64,000 bases of DNA from Flavobacterium fontis (GTDB taxonomy: Bacteria > Bacteroidota > Bacteroidia > Flavobacteriales > Flavobacteriaceae). Position numbers and translations under genes: made by a program. Location of the stretch: contig NZ_FQVQ01000010.1 of NCBI RefSeq assembly GCF_900129405.1, forward strand, positions 1 to 64,000. Direction: 5' to 3'. The notes under the pieces were generated by a model, which saw only the letters and a list, made by a program, of their open reading frames with translations, ran no database searches and was not told the origin of the DNA. Positions within the stretch are counted from its first letter, which is position 1; every line of letters begins with the position of its first letter. Below, piece by piece: positions 42,560 through 51,203 of this stretch.

Positions 42560-43301
42560 TTTTTTGAATGAAAAGGTAGAACGGTATAATCGTCCCGATT
42601 TTATTTCCTCCGATCCGATTCAAATTCCCCATCAATTCAGCCAAAAAGAAGATATTGAAATTGCAGGTTTTTTGGCCGCTACCATCGCTTGGGGCAACCG
42701 AAAAATGATAATCAAATCAGCGCAAAGTCTTATCGAACGAATGGGAAATGCGCCCTATGATTTTGTGATGACGCATCGGGAATCCCACTTGGAGCCGTTG
42801 GACGGATTTGTGCATCGAACGTTTAACGCCACCGATGTGAAAACCTTTATTCGAGGGTTGCGGCATGTGTATACCCAACATGGCGGCATGGAAGCGCTCT
42901 TTGAAAAATATCATACATCACACTCGATGCAGCCCGCCATCAGTGCCTTTAAAAAGCATTTTTTTGAAATCGCCCATGAGGAACGAACCCAAAAACACAT
43001 TTCCGACCCCCTGAATAACTCAGCCGCCAAACGCATTAATATGTTCTTGCGTTGGATGGTGCGTCAAGACAAAAAAGGGGTGGATTTAGGCCTTTGGAAA
43101 AACATCCCCATGGCGGCCTTATCGTGTCCACTCGACGTGCATTCGGGCAATGTGGCGCGTAAACTCGGACTCCTTTCGCGAAAGCAAAATGATGCCAAAG
43201 CCCTGGTCGAATTGGACACAGCCCTACGAGCGTTGGACCCCTACGATCCTGTGAAATATGACTTTGCCTTGTTTGGCTTGGGCGTGTTTGAACAATTTTA
43301 G
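42537..43301 (+). CDS. TIGR02757 family protein
   Basis: 254 residues, soluble. The conserved stretches are QKEDIEIAGFLAATIAWGNRKMI (near 38-60), FVHRTFNATDVKTFIRGL, NNSAAKRINMFLRWMVRQDKKGVDLGLW (near 160-187) and DVHSGNVARKLGLLSRKQNDAKAL. This matches the TIGR02757 family, conserved in Bacteroidota and spirochaetes, with a fold perhaps related to HhH-GPD glycosylases. No catalytic role is shown. It overlaps the LIC_10190 gene by 23 nt. Confidence 0.87.
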   Translation: MTPNELRDFLNEKVERYNRPDFISSDPIQIPHQFSQKEDIEIAGFLAATIAWGNRKMIIKSAQSLIERMGNAPYDFVMTHRESHLEPLDGFVHRTFNATDVKTFIRGLRHVYTQHGGMEALFEKYHTSHSMQPAISAFKKHFFEIAHEERTQKHISDPLNNSAAKRINMFLRWMVRQDKKGVDLGLWKNIPMAALSCPLDVHSGNVARKLGLLSRKQNDAKALVELDTALRALDPYDPVKYDFALFGLGVFEQF

Positions 43302-43370
43302 GCGTACAAAACGATACTAAATTTGCAAGATTTGTCGCCTTTAGGTAGGTGGCTATCGAACAAAAATTGC

Positions 43371-43378
43371 TATTTTTG
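43371..43378 (+). promoter_or_regulatory. Promoter -7 box of udk
   Basis: TATTTTTG, full match to TAnnTTTG, 30 nt before the ATG at 43409. It lies inside the longer open frame that starts at 43349, which argues for the later start. Confidence 0.6.
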
Positions 43379-43408
43379 TCTACTGGTTCAACACTGAAAA
43401 CAACACCC

Positions 43409-44017
43409 ATGCTGATAATTGGAATTGCCGGAGGAACAGGCTCTGGAAAAACCACGGTAGTACACCAAATTATGAATGAGCTTCCGCAAACGGAGGTGGG
43501 CATCATTTCCCAAGATTCGTATTACAAACACCATCCTCATTTGAGTTACGAAGAACGCAGTATGATTAATTTTGATCATCCGCGGGCTATTGATTTTGAA
43601 CTGCTGGTTGCGCATTTACAGGATTTAAAAGCGGGAAAAACCATTGAGCAACCCGTGTACTCCTTTGTCACGCACAACCGCACCGAGGATACCGTGATCA
43701 CCCATCCGCGGAAGGTGATGATTGTCGAGGGGATTTTGATTTTCAACAGTCCCGAACTACGCGATATGTTTGACGTAAAAGTGTTTGTGCATGCCGACTC
43801 CGACGAACGGTTGATTCGCCGCTTAAAACGAGATATCGCCGAACGTGGTCGTGACATGGAAGAAGTGCTGAATCGTTACCAAACGACCTTAAAACCCATG
43901 CACCAACAGTTTATCGAACCCACCAAAGCCTTCGCCGATATTATCATTCCTAACGACAAATACAATACCGTAGCCATCGATGTGGTGCGCGCGGTGATTA
44001 ACCAACGAATTGCCTAA
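43409..44017 (+). CDS. udk: Uridine kinase
   Basis: Udk phosphorylates uridine and cytidine in pyrimidine salvage. 202 residues: P-loop GIAGGTGSGKTT (4-15), the substrate loop DSYYKHHPHLSYEERSMINFDHPRAIDF (near 37-64), YSFVTHNRTEDT, EGILIF, and DSDERLIRRLKRDIAERGRDMEEV with the lid arginines. Start at 43409 gives the normal family N-terminus MLIIGIAGGTG. The septum-formation gene follows 6 nt after, suggesting one transcript. Confidence 0.95.
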   Translation: MLIIGIAGGTGSGKTTVVHQIMNELPQTEVGIISQDSYYKHHPHLSYEERSMINFDHPRAIDFELLVAHLQDLKAGKTIEQPVYSFVTHNRTEDTVITHPRKVMIVEGILIFNSPELRDMFDVKVFVHADSDERLIRRLKRDIAERGRDMEEVLNRYQTTLKPMHQQFIEPTKAFADIIIPNDKYNTVAIDVVRAVINQRIA

Positions 44018-44023
44018 CCGACG

Positions 44024-44377
44024 ATGAAACAGTGGTATCAAAATCTTATTGCCAATTATCCCTTCCTTCGCTTTTTGGGAAGCCGATATACGCTGGTTTT
44101 GATATTCTTTGTGGTTTGGATGTTGTTTTTGGACAATTACGCCTACTTCGACCACCGCATTTTGGATAAAGAAATTAAGGAACTCGAAGAGAACAAAGCT
44201 TATTACCAAGAGGAAATTACCAAAGACGAAAAAAGCATCAAAGAAATGAATTACCCGGGGCATATCGAACGCTATGCTCGTGAAAAATATTACATGAAAC
44301 GCGATAGCGAAGATATCTACATTATTGATATCGAGGAACAACGCCGTAAAGATAGTATTGAAGGAGCAAAACTTTAG
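44024..44377 (+). CDS. DivIC/FtsB-like septum formation initiator
   Basis: 117 residues: a short cytoplasmic start, one membrane helix (about 20-40, LVLIFFVVWMLFLDNY), then a coiled coil (about 50-80, KEIKELEENKAYYQEEITKDEKSI) and a C-terminal part with YPGHIERYAREKYYMKRDSEDIYII, as in FtsB/DivIC. These bitopic proteins join the FtsL-FtsQ complex at the division site. Bacteroidota have only such weakly conserved members. A dispersed element follows, then the mutase genes. Confidence 0.87.
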   Translation: MKQWYQNLIANYPFLRFLGSRYTLVLIFFVVWMLFLDNYAYFDHRILDKEIKELEENKAYYQEEITKDEKSIKEMNYPGHIERYAREKYYMKRDSEDIYIIDIEEQRRKDSIEGAKL

Positions 44378-44389
44378 TACATCCATGGA

Positions 44390-44469
44390 ACGTCATTCCC
44401 GCTGTCCGCACTACATGCCTGTCGGCAGGGTAGTTTGCTCCCATCGGGGCTATACCGCCGACGTCATTC
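44390..44469 (-). repeat. Dispersed GC-rich element, copy E, with 9-bp direct repeats
   Basis: On the minus strand: left box GCCCCGATGGGAGC, inner stem CTAC/GTAG with CCTGCCGACAGG, right box GCGGACAGCGGG. The copy is flanked by identical 9-bp direct repeats, ACGTCATTC at 44390-44398 and 44461-44469, with 62 nt between. It lies upstream of the mutase small-subunit gene. Confidence 0.7.
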
Positions 44470-44497
44470 TAGAATATAAAATACTAAAACAGCATTC

Positions 44498-45862
44498 GTG
44501 AGTCAGAACAACCTCTTTCAAGAATTTGATGCCGTTTCCTCCAAACAATGGAAACAGCAAATCCAGTACGAACTCAAAGGTGCCGATTACAACGAAACCT
44601 TGGTTTGGGAAAGCCCCGAAGGGATTAAAATAAAACCCTTTTACCACCGCGACGAATTTGAACTTTCGTTGCCTTCCGGGCGTCCGACAAATGGATTTAA
44701 AATCACGCAAAATATCTTTGTCCATGATGTGGCCAAGTCCAATGCACGGGCACTCGACACGCTACAACGTGGCGCCGAATGCATTCGATTTACCCTCGAA
44801 AATAAGGCAATCTCCCTGGGCGATTTAATGCAAAATTTGCCTCTAAAAGATATCCCTTATTTTTTTTATTTGCCTTTTCTTGAAATCGATTTCGTAAATC
44901 AACTGCAGCAATTTGCCCTGCAACACCAAGCGCATTTCATCCTTCAAATTGACCCCATCGGGCAACTCGGAAGAGATGGGAACTGGTTTGAAAATTTAGA
45001 AAAGGATTTTGAGAAGATCCACCACATCGCCCAGAACAGCCCTATCCCTTTTCTTTCGATTGACAGCAGTTTGTATCAAAATGCAGGGGCCAATGGAGTG
45101 CAACAATTAGCCTATACGTTGGCCCATGCCAACGAATATTTTAACCGTATTCCCCAACACCCACATCCTTTCACGGTGAATGTAGCGGTGGGATCGAATT
45201 ACTTTTTTGAAATCGCCAAATTGCGTGCCCTACGGTTGTTGTTTACCACTTTGGCCAAAGAATACGGCCATGAACATGAGGTACGTATTCTCGTTACGCC
45301 AAGCCGCCGCAATAAAACCTTGTACGATTACAACGTAAATATGTTGCGTACCACCACCGAATGCATGAGTGCCGTATTGGGTGGAGCCGATTTTGTTGCC
45401 AATTTACCGTATGATGCGTTGTACCATAAAGACAATGAATTTGGGGACCGAATTGCACGAAATCAGTTGTTGATTTTAAAACACGAAAGTTATTTTGATA
45501 AAGTCCACAACCCTGCCGATGGCGCGTATTATATTGAAACGATAACCCAACAATTAGCCGAAAAAGCCTTGGCATTGTTTAAAGATATTGAGGCCCATGG
45601 CGGCTTTATCACTCAATTGATGGAAGGTACCATTCAACGTAAAATCAATGAAAGTGCCCAAAAAGAGCAGGAAGCCTTTGATAGCGGGAAAGAAGTTTTA
45701 TTGGGAACCAACAAATACCCCAACAAAAATGACCGCATGAAGGGCGATTTGGAATTGTATCCGTTTGTGAAACAAAATCCACGAAAAACGCTAATTAGTC
45801 CGATAATCGAAAAACGTTGGGCTGAAAAAATGGAACAAGAACGTTTAGCTTCAGAAGAATAG
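44498..45862 (+). CDS. mutA: Methylmalonyl-CoA mutase, small (beta) subunit
   Basis: 454 residues. It resembles the catalytic subunit ([80 protein letters not shown]) but lacks the C-terminal B12-binding domain, as expected for the structural subunit of the heterodimer. With ScpA it converts methylmalonyl-CoA and succinyl-CoA. The start is GTG at 44498; no ATG fits. The large-subunit gene begins directly after the stop, so translation is coupled. Confidence 0.92.
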   Translation: MSQNNLFQEFDAVSSKQWKQQIQYELKGADYNETLVWESPEGIKIKPFYHRDEFELSLPSGRPTNGFKITQNIFVHDVAKSNARALDTLQRGAECIRFTLENKAISLGDLMQNLPLKDIPYFFYLPFLEIDFVNQLQQFALQHQAHFILQIDPIGQLGRDGNWFENLEKDFEKIHHIAQNSPIPFLSIDSSLYQNAGANGVQQLAYTLAHANEYFNRIPQHPHPFTVNVAVGSNYFFEIAKLRALRLLFTTLAKEYGHEHEVRILVTPSRRNKTLYDYNVNMLRTTTECMSAVLGGADFVANLPYDALYHKDNEFGDRIARNQLLILKHESYFDKVHNPADGAYYIETITQQLAEKALALFKDIEAHGGFITQLMEGTIQRKINESAQKEQEAFDSGKEVLLGTNKYPNKNDRMKGDLELYPFVKQNPRKTLISPIIEKRWAEKMEQERLASEE

Positions 45863-45864
45863 TG

Positions 45865-47988
45865 ATGCGAAAAAATATACAACACCTAACCCTCCCCTCT
45901 GCTACCGCAGAAACAACAGTTCATGCAACAGAGCATTTTACAACGGCAGAAGGAATTACGGTCAAATCGAGTTACAGTGAATCGGATTTAGAAGGATTGA
46001 CGCATTTGGATTTTGGAGCGGGTTTTGCCCCCAACTTACGGGGACCCTATGCCACCATGTATGTGCGACGTCCTTGGACAATTCGGCAGTATGCGGGATT
46101 TTCGACTGCTGAAGAAAGTAATGCCTTTTACCGTCGTAATTTAGCCGCCGGTCAAAAAGGACTTTCGGTAGCCTTCGACTTGGCTACGCATCGCGGCTAC
46201 GACTCCGATCACGAACGCGTGGTGGGCGACGTAGGAAAAGCAGGCGTGGCGATTGATTCGGTGGAGGATATGAAAATCTTATTCGATCAAATCCCACTGG
46301 ATGAAATGTCGGTTTCCATGACCATGAACGGTGCTGTTTTACCCATTATGGCTTTTTATATTGTAGCCGCCGAAGAACAAGGGGTAGCCCCCCATTTATT
46401 GTCGGGTACGATTCAAAACGACATTTTAAAAGAGTTCATGGTGCGGAATACCTACATTTATCCGCCTACCCCCTCGATGAAAATCATTGCCGATATCTTT
46501 GAATATACGAGTAAAAATATGCCAAAGTTCAACTCGATTTCGATTTCAGGCTACCACATGCAAGAAGCGGGCGCAACCGCCGATATTGAGTTGGCGTATA
46601 CCCTTGCCGACGGATTAGAGTACATTCGAACGGGAATGGCTGCTGGAATGGACATCGACAGTTTTGCGCCTCGATTGTCGTTCTTTTGGGCGATTGGGAT
46701 GAACCATTTTATGGAAATTGCAAAAATGCGTGCCGGTCGGATGCTGTGGGCCAAATTGCTAAAGCAGTTCCAACCGAAAGACGATAAATCCTTGGCCTTG
46801 CGCACACATTGCCAAACATCGGGTTGGAGTTTAACCGAGCAAGATCCGTTCAACAATGTAGCTCGAACCACAATTGAAGCCGCAGCAGCTGCGTTTGGGG
46901 GAACCCAATCCTTACATACTAATGCCTTGGATGAAGCCATTGCATTACCCACTGATTTCTCGGCGCGCATAGCCCGAAATACGCAAATTTATTTGCAAGA
47001 AGAAACCAAAATCTGCAAAACTGTCGATCCTTGGGCAGGCAGTTTTTATGTCGAGAAATTAACCGCCGAAATTGCCGAAAAAGCCTGGGCTTTAATTGAA
47101 GAAGTGGAGTCACTCGGCGGGATGACCAAAGCGATTGAAGCGGGAATTCCGAAATTGCGTATTGAAGAGGCGGCCGCTCGAAAACAAGCCCGTATTGACA
47201 GCGGACAAGATGTGATTGTTGGGGTGAACCAATTCCGATTGGACAAAGAAGATCCTTTGCATATTTTGGAAGTAGACAACCAAACCGTACGCCGTCAGCA
47301 AATCGAACGTTTGGAACAAATCAAAGCAAGCCGCGATACCCAAGCGGTCCAAGCGGCTTTAGCACGTATTACAGCATCGGCGAAAAACGGTGGCGATAAT
47401 TTATTATTTTTAGCGGTAGAAGCGGCCCGATTGCGTGCCACTTTGGGTGAAATTAGTGATGCTTTAGAGTCTGTTTTCGGCAGGTATAAAGCCCAAATTA
47501 GAAGTTTTAGCGGCGTGTATAGTAAAGAAATTAAAAACGATGAAAGTTTTGCCAAAGCGCAACAATTAGCCGATGCTTTTGCCCAAAAAGAGGGTCGTCG
47601 TCCGCGGATTATGATTGCCAAAATGGGACAAGACGGCCACGATCGGGGGGCGAAAGTGGTTGCTACGGGCTATGCCGACGTAGGTTTTGATGTAGACATT
47701 GGTCCTTTGTTTCAAACCCCTGCCGAAGCCGCCAAACAAGCGGTAGAAAATGATGTACATATTTTGGGTGTATCGTCTTTGGCAGCGGGACATAAAACCT
47801 TAGTCCCCCAAGTTATAGAAGAATTAAAACGCTACGGTCGTGAAGATATCATGGTGATTGTAGGCGGTGTCATTCCGGCACAAGATTACCAATTCTTGTT
47901 TGATGCCGGCGCGGTCGCTGTGTTCGGTCCAGGGACAAAAATTAGTGAAGCTGCGATTCAAATTTTGGAAGTGCTTTTGGAAGAATAA
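45865..47988 (+). CDS. scpA: Methylmalonyl-CoA mutase, large (alpha) subunit
   Basis: 707 residues. The TIM-barrel half shows [21 protein letters not shown] (near 60-80), [20 protein letters not shown] and [20 protein letters not shown]. The C-terminal cobalamin domain (about 575-707) has the cobalt ligand in [19 protein letters not shown] (H near 592). This is the complete coenzyme B12-dependent mutase subunit, active in the cytoplasm on methylmalonyl-CoA. A GTG three nt upstream overlaps the stop of mutA and is the other possible start. B12 synthesis genes are not in the window. Confidence 0.95.
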   Translation: MRKNIQHLTLPSATAETTVHATEHFTTAEGITVKSSYSESDLEGLTHLDFGAGFAPNLRGPYATMYVRRPWTIRQYAGFSTAEESNAFYRRNLAAGQKGLSVAFDLATHRGYDSDHERVVGDVGKAGVAIDSVEDMKILFDQIPLDEMSVSMTMNGAVLPIMAFYIVAAEEQGVAPHLLSGTIQNDILKEFMVRNTYIYPPTPSMKIIADIFEYTSKNMPKFNSISISGYHMQEAGATADIELAYTLADGLEYIRTGMAAGMDIDSFAPRLSFFWAIGMNHFMEIAKMRAGRMLWAKLLKQFQPKDDKSLALRTHCQTSGWSLTEQDPFNNVARTTIEAAAAAFGGTQSLHTNALDEAIALPTDFSARIARNTQIYLQEETKICKTVDPWAGSFYVEKLTAEIAEKAWALIEEVESLGGMTKAIEAGIPKLRIEEAAARKQARIDSGQDVIVGVNQFRLDKEDPLHILEVDNQTVRRQQIERLEQIKASRDTQAVQAALARITASAKNGGDNLLFLAVEAARLRATLGEISDALESVFGRYKAQIRSFSGVYSKEIKNDESFAKAQQLADAFAQKEGRRPRIMIAKMGQDGHDRGAKVVATGYADVGFDVDIGPLFQTPAEAAKQAVENDVHILGVSSLAAGHKTLVPQVIEELKRYGREDIMVIVGGVIPAQDYQFLFDAGAVAVFGPGTKISEAAIQILEVLLEE

Positions 47989-48005
47989 TCTACACCCTTC
48001 GGGCC

Positions 48006-48354
48006 TGCGACTGAGACTGCGACTGTGACTGCGACTGCGATTGTGACTGAGACTGAGACTGCGACTGAGACTGCGACTGCAACTGCGACTGAGACTGAGA
48101 CTGTGACTGAGACTGAGACTGAGACTGTGACTGCGACTGCGAATGCAACTGAGACTGAGACTGAGACTGAGACTGTGACTGCGACTGCGAATGCAACTGA
48201 GACTGAGACTGAGACTGAGACTGTGACTGCGACTGCGACTGCGACTGAGACTACGACTGTGACTTAGACTGAGACTGCGACTGCGACTGTGACTACTACT
48301 GAGACTGAGACTGAGACTGCGACTACTACTGAGACTGAGACTGAGACTGCGACT
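48006..48354. repeat. Long degenerate hexanucleotide array (GACTGN)
   Basis: About 58 units of 6 bp, mostly GACTGA, GACTGC and GACTGT with single-base variants (GCAACT, GCGAAT). A higher-order 48-bp repeat is visible at about 48127 and 48175. The period is kept in register nearly to the end. Open frames on both strands read as Thr/Glu/Ala or Ser/Gln dipeptides and have no start context, so I do not call them genes. Confidence 0.9.
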
Positions 48355-48377
48355 CTAAATCCAACCGCTTCGCAGTT

Positions 48378-48441
48378 GTTTTTTTGTGGGTATCCTTTCG
48401 CTGCAAAATGAATTTTGCGCTCAGGATACCCACAAAAAAAC
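48378..48441. repeat. Composite 64-nt hairpin
   Basis: Perfect 19-nt arms (48378-48396 and 48423-48441, with GTGGGTATCCT in the left arm) enclose a second perfect 7-bp hairpin GCAAAAT / ATTTTGC (48403-48418, 2-nt loop). The right arm overlaps the tail of the tRNA terminator. It could stop transcription from the left or be a structured RNA. Confidence 0.8.
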
Positions 48442-48460
48442 CGGACACTGTCCGGTTTTC
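48434..48460 (-). terminator. Intrinsic terminator of tRNA-Pro
   Basis: AAAACCGGA pairs with TCCGGTTTT around a 4-nt loop. The minus strand then runs into seven T (complement of 48434-48440). It begins 5 nt after the tRNA. Confidence 0.8.
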
Positions 48461-48465
48461 TTCGG

Positions 48466-48539
48466 TCGGGATGACTGGATTCGAACCAGCGACCCCTAGC
48501 ACCCCATGCTAGTACGCTACCAGGCTGCGCTACATCCCG
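48466..48539 (-). tRNA. tRNA-Pro (anticodon GGG)
   Basis: 74 nt. The acceptor stem pairs CGGGATG with CATCCCG, the D-arm has GCGCAGCCTGGTAGCG, the anticodon arm is CTAGC-ATGGGGT-GCTAG with GGG at positions 34-36, and the T-arm is CTGGTTCGAATCCAG. The discriminator is A; the terminal CCA is not encoded (the genome reads CCG). The sequence is of normal proline type. It is a single gene, transcribed alone. Confidence 0.95.
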
Positions 48540-48575
48540 ATTTGAGCGATGCAAATATAAAGTTTTTTTTACGTT

Positions 48576-49712
48576 TCAAAATTTTATTTTTTGTAATCTT
48601 TCAACGGCTTGCTCGAGGGTGGTATCGGATTTGGCAAAACAAAATCGAAGGTGTTGATTTTGAGGCGGATGCTCATAGAAGGGCGATAGCGGAATTGCAG
48701 CAACTCCCACCTCTTGTACCATACGTCGCACCAATTTCATATCCGATTCAACATGCGCCGTTGGCCAACTAACCAACTGAAAATAGGAACCTTCACAAGG
48801 AAGTAAAGTAAAAGCGGTCGTTTGCATCAAACGGGCGAAATAATCGCGTTTTTGACGATAGAAATCACCTAACAAAGCTACGGACACTTCCTCCAAATAG
48901 GCAGTTAAAGCTACTTGGGCCACCGAATTGACACTGAAAACCAAAAATTGATGTACCTTTTTAATCTCGCGCATGAGCGGTTCAGAGGCTACCATATAAC
49001 CCACTTTCCAACCGGTGCAATGGAATGATTTTCCAAAGGAAGAAACCGAAATACAACGCTCCCATAACTGTGGATATTGATGCACGGATTGGGGGCGAGA
49101 GGCAAAGGTGATGTACTCATACACCTCATCCGATAGCACGAGTAGCTGCGGATGCTGTGCAACCAATTTTTGTAAAGCAAGATAATCACTTGAGTTCCAA
49201 ACCCGCCCCGAGGGATTGTGAGGAGTGTTGATAATAATCATTCGGGTACGCGAACACACAGCACCTTCAATTTGGGGCCAATCGGGTAAGAAATCAGCGC
49301 CCAGCGGCACTCGCACCGGATGTGCTGACACCAAATGGATAGGTGTAGTATAACAATCGTAACTCGGATCCAGTACGATAACCTCATCGCCCGGATGAAC
49401 CAACGCCTGGATGGCCGCAAAAATTCCCTGCGTCGCACCCGCGGTAACCAGTATTTCATGTTGCGGATTGATCAAACGACCGTATTGCGTTTCTGTTAAG
49501 GTGGCCAAACGTTCCAGCAAAGGACCATAACCAGCCATAGGCACGTATTGATGAAAATGGGACTCTGCGGCTTGCGCCAAATGCAACTTCAACCGATCAT
49601 CAATGGGGAAATCTGGAAACCCCTGCGACAAATTGATCGCATTATATTGCACTGCCAATTGCGACATTTCAGAAAAAATACTAGAACCCATCTGAGGAAA
49701 TTTGGACACCAT
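48576..49712 (-). CDS. Methionine aminotransferase-like (YbdL group, class I)
   Basis: A 378-residue PLP aminotransferase, fold type I. Conserved elements are INLSQGFPDFPIDDRL (near 20-35), GATQGIFAAIQALVHPGDEV, DPSYDCY, INTPHNPSGRVW (near 168), SDEVYEYI and the PLP lysine in SSFGKSFHCTGWKVGYM (near 232). The first of these and the SQGFP signature match YbdL, the methionine/kynurenine-type enzyme used in methionine salvage. The open frame reaches 49751; the start at 49712 (MVSKFPQMGSS) is the family one. A TATCTTCG box with TTTG 20 nt upstream precedes it. Confidence 0.85.
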   Translation of the reverse strand: MVSKFPQMGSSIFSEMSQLAVQYNAINLSQGFPDFPIDDRLKLHLAQAAESHFHQYVPMAGYGPLLERLATLTETQYGRLINPQHEILVTAGATQGIFAAIQALVHPGDEVIVLDPSYDCYTTPIHLVSAHPVRVPLGADFLPDWPQIEGAVCSRTRMIIINTPHNPSGRVWNSSDYLALQKLVAQHPQLLVLSDEVYEYITFASRPQSVHQYPQLWERCISVSSFGKSFHCTGWKVGYMVASEPLMREIKKVHQFLVFSVNSVAQVALTAYLEEVSVALLGDFYRQKRDYFARLMQTTAFTLLPCEGSYFQLVSWPTAHVESDMKLVRRMVQEVGVAAIPLSPFYEHPPQNQHLRFCFAKSDTTLEQAVERLQKIKF

Positions 49713-49805
49713 CCCTTCACTTTTTTCACGAAGATAGTAGGAATAAGGCAATCAACCAAAGTTAGTGATCAAACAGCTGAAGATACTTTTAATCATTATT
49801 TACCA

Positions 49806-49976
49806 ATGATAACTGACACCACTTATAAAGCCGAAAATGCTTACAACATTCTGCAAGGGTATTTTATAAAAAAGGATTCAAAAAATTTTCATCGTTGGTT
49901 AATTGCCTCTGACCTCAAAAGTGATAAAAAATTACTCCCCTATTTGGAACGCATGGTTGCCAACTTAAAAGAATAA
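49806..49976 (+). CDS. Small soluble protein of unknown function (56 aa)
   Basis: 56 residues starting at the ATG at 49806: MITDTTYKAENAYNILQGYF, then a helical Lys-rich stretch ending LPYLERMVANLKE. Charged and helical, no membrane segment, no family I know. A longer open frame (from 49548) overlaps the aminotransferase and is not used. A possible -7 box TACTTTTA lies about 20 nt upstream. Confidence 0.5.
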   Translation: MITDTTYKAENAYNILQGYFIKKDSKNFHRWLIASDLKSDKKLLPYLERMVANLKE

Positions 49977-49993
49977 GTACCTAACCATTAACT

Positions 49994-50030
49994 CATTGAC
50001 ACATCGACACATTGACACATAAACACATTA
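49994..50030. repeat. Short octanucleotide array (ACATTGAC)
   Basis: About four degenerate units of ACATTGAC/ACATCGAC before the LysR gene. The same unit recurs at 52332-52371. Confidence 0.7.
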
Positions 50031-50066
50031 ATACTTCCTTTTTACAAGTAGCATAAAAAAAATAGA

Positions 50067-50074
50067 TATATTTG
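50067..50074 (+). promoter_or_regulatory. Promoter -7 box of the LysR-type gene
   Basis: TATATTTG, full match to TAnnTTTG, 23 nt before the ATG at 50098. Confidence 0.65.
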
Positions 50075-50097
50075 TTACTTATCCATAAAAAAAGGTT

Positions 50098-51018
50098 ATG
50101 AATTACACCCTACACCAATTGCAAGTGTTTTTGAAAGTTACCGAAACCAAAAGCATCACGAAAGCAGCAGAGCAACTCTACCTCACCCAACCCGCTGTAT
50201 CGATTCAGTTGCGTAATTTTCAGGATCAATTTGATATTCCGCTAACCGAAGTAGTAGGACGACAGTTGTATGTCACCGAATTTGGAATGGAAATCGCACG
50301 TGCGGCCCAAAATATATTAAACGAAGTGCAAGCTATCAACTACAAAACGATGGCTTACAAAGGTAAACTAAGTGGAAAATTGAGTATCACCTCGGTGTCT
50401 ACTGGGAAATATGTGATTCCGTTTTTACTCGCCGACTTTTTAAAACAACATACCGAAGTAGAGCTTGTGTTGGATGTTACCAATAAAAATAGGGTCGTAC
50501 GTTCGCTCGAAAATAATGAAGTTGATTTTGCTCTCGTGTCGCTTTTCCCCGATTTATCCGTGCAAAGCATTCCGCTGATGGAAAACCAACTCGTGCTTGT
50601 GGCCAACCGCGATTTTCCCATGCCCAAAAAACCGCTGACCCTCGAGGCCATACAAGCCTTACCTCTAATTTATCGGGAAGCAGGTTCGGGCAGTCGCTTT
50701 GTGATGGAACGGTTTTTAAACCAATTGGACAGCAAGGGAACCAAAAAGATGGAACTCACTGGCAATGAAGCCGTCAAGCAAGCCATTATGGCTGGACTCG
50801 GGTGCTCTATCATGCCCGTGATTGGGATTAAAAATGAGTTGCAAAACGGCGATGTGCAAATCATACCCGCCGAAGGACTCCCCCAATCGTCGCAGTGGAA
50901 CATGATTTGGATGAAATCCAAAAACCTATCACCGGTAGCTGAGGCCTATAAAAATTACCTACTTGAAAATAAATCCACCATCATTCAAAATCATTTTGGT
51001 TGGACCGAACAACTGTGA
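50098..51018 (+). CDS. LysR family transcriptional regulator
   Basis: 306 residues. The winged helix-turn-helix is at 1-60: LHQLQVFLKVTETKSITKAA, then LYLTQPAVSIQLRNFQ as recognition helix. The linker helix is near 60-85, and the effector-binding domain follows from about 90, with LSITSVSTGKYVIPFLLADF and GLGCSIMPVIGIKNEL. LysR proteins usually regulate a divergent neighbour; no divergent gene is close here (the small gene at 49806 is on the same strand), so the target is unknown. Confidence 0.93.
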   Translation: MNYTLHQLQVFLKVTETKSITKAAEQLYLTQPAVSIQLRNFQDQFDIPLTEVVGRQLYVTEFGMEIARAAQNILNEVQAINYKTMAYKGKLSGKLSITSVSTGKYVIPFLLADFLKQHTEVELVLDVTNKNRVVRSLENNEVDFALVSLFPDLSVQSIPLMENQLVLVANRDFPMPKKPLTLEAIQALPLIYREAGSGSRFVMERFLNQLDSKGTKKMELTGNEAVKQAIMAGLGCSIMPVIGIKNELQNGDVQIIPAEGLPQSSQWNMIWMKSKNLSPVAEAYKNYLLENKSTIIQNHFGWTEQL

Positions 51019-51155
51019 AACTAGTATTCTTCGAATGTTCATAAACATATCATTTCTGTTGTTTACTTAATGTAAATCATATATTGGCTAGCGTCCTTAG
51101 CATTCCTCAATTCTCCATAGAAATGAAAAATAGAAGTCTCAATTGAAACAAATTG

Positions 51156-51163
51156 TACTTTTG
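51156..51163 (+). promoter_or_regulatory. Promoter -7 box of the T9SS protein gene
   Basis: TACTTTTG, full match to TAnnTTTG, 40 nt before the ATG at 51204; it lies inside the longer open frame beginning at 51153. Confidence 0.55.
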
Positions 51164-51203
51164 GACAACCTATCATCAATCAAAAAGCGAAAAATTAAAT
51201 CCA

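Noticed and set aside
43349..43408. Longer N-terminus of uridine kinase
   Set aside because: A TAnnTTTG box lies inside this stretch, and the family begins at MLIIGIAGGTG.
48025..48267. Open frame of Thr/Glu/Ala dipeptides on the plus strand, and a Ser/Gln-rich one on the minus strand (47990-48196)
   Set aside because: They are created by the 6-bp repeat, which leaves both strands open. Neither has a start context, a signal or a known family.
48466..48539. tRNA gene as integration site of a mobile element
   Set aside because: No integrase, no direct repeat of the tRNA 3' end and no foreign genes are present on either side.
49548..49805. Longer reading of the small gene ending at 49976
   Set aside because: The extra part runs antisense through the aminotransferase gene and its composition fits a shadow frame.
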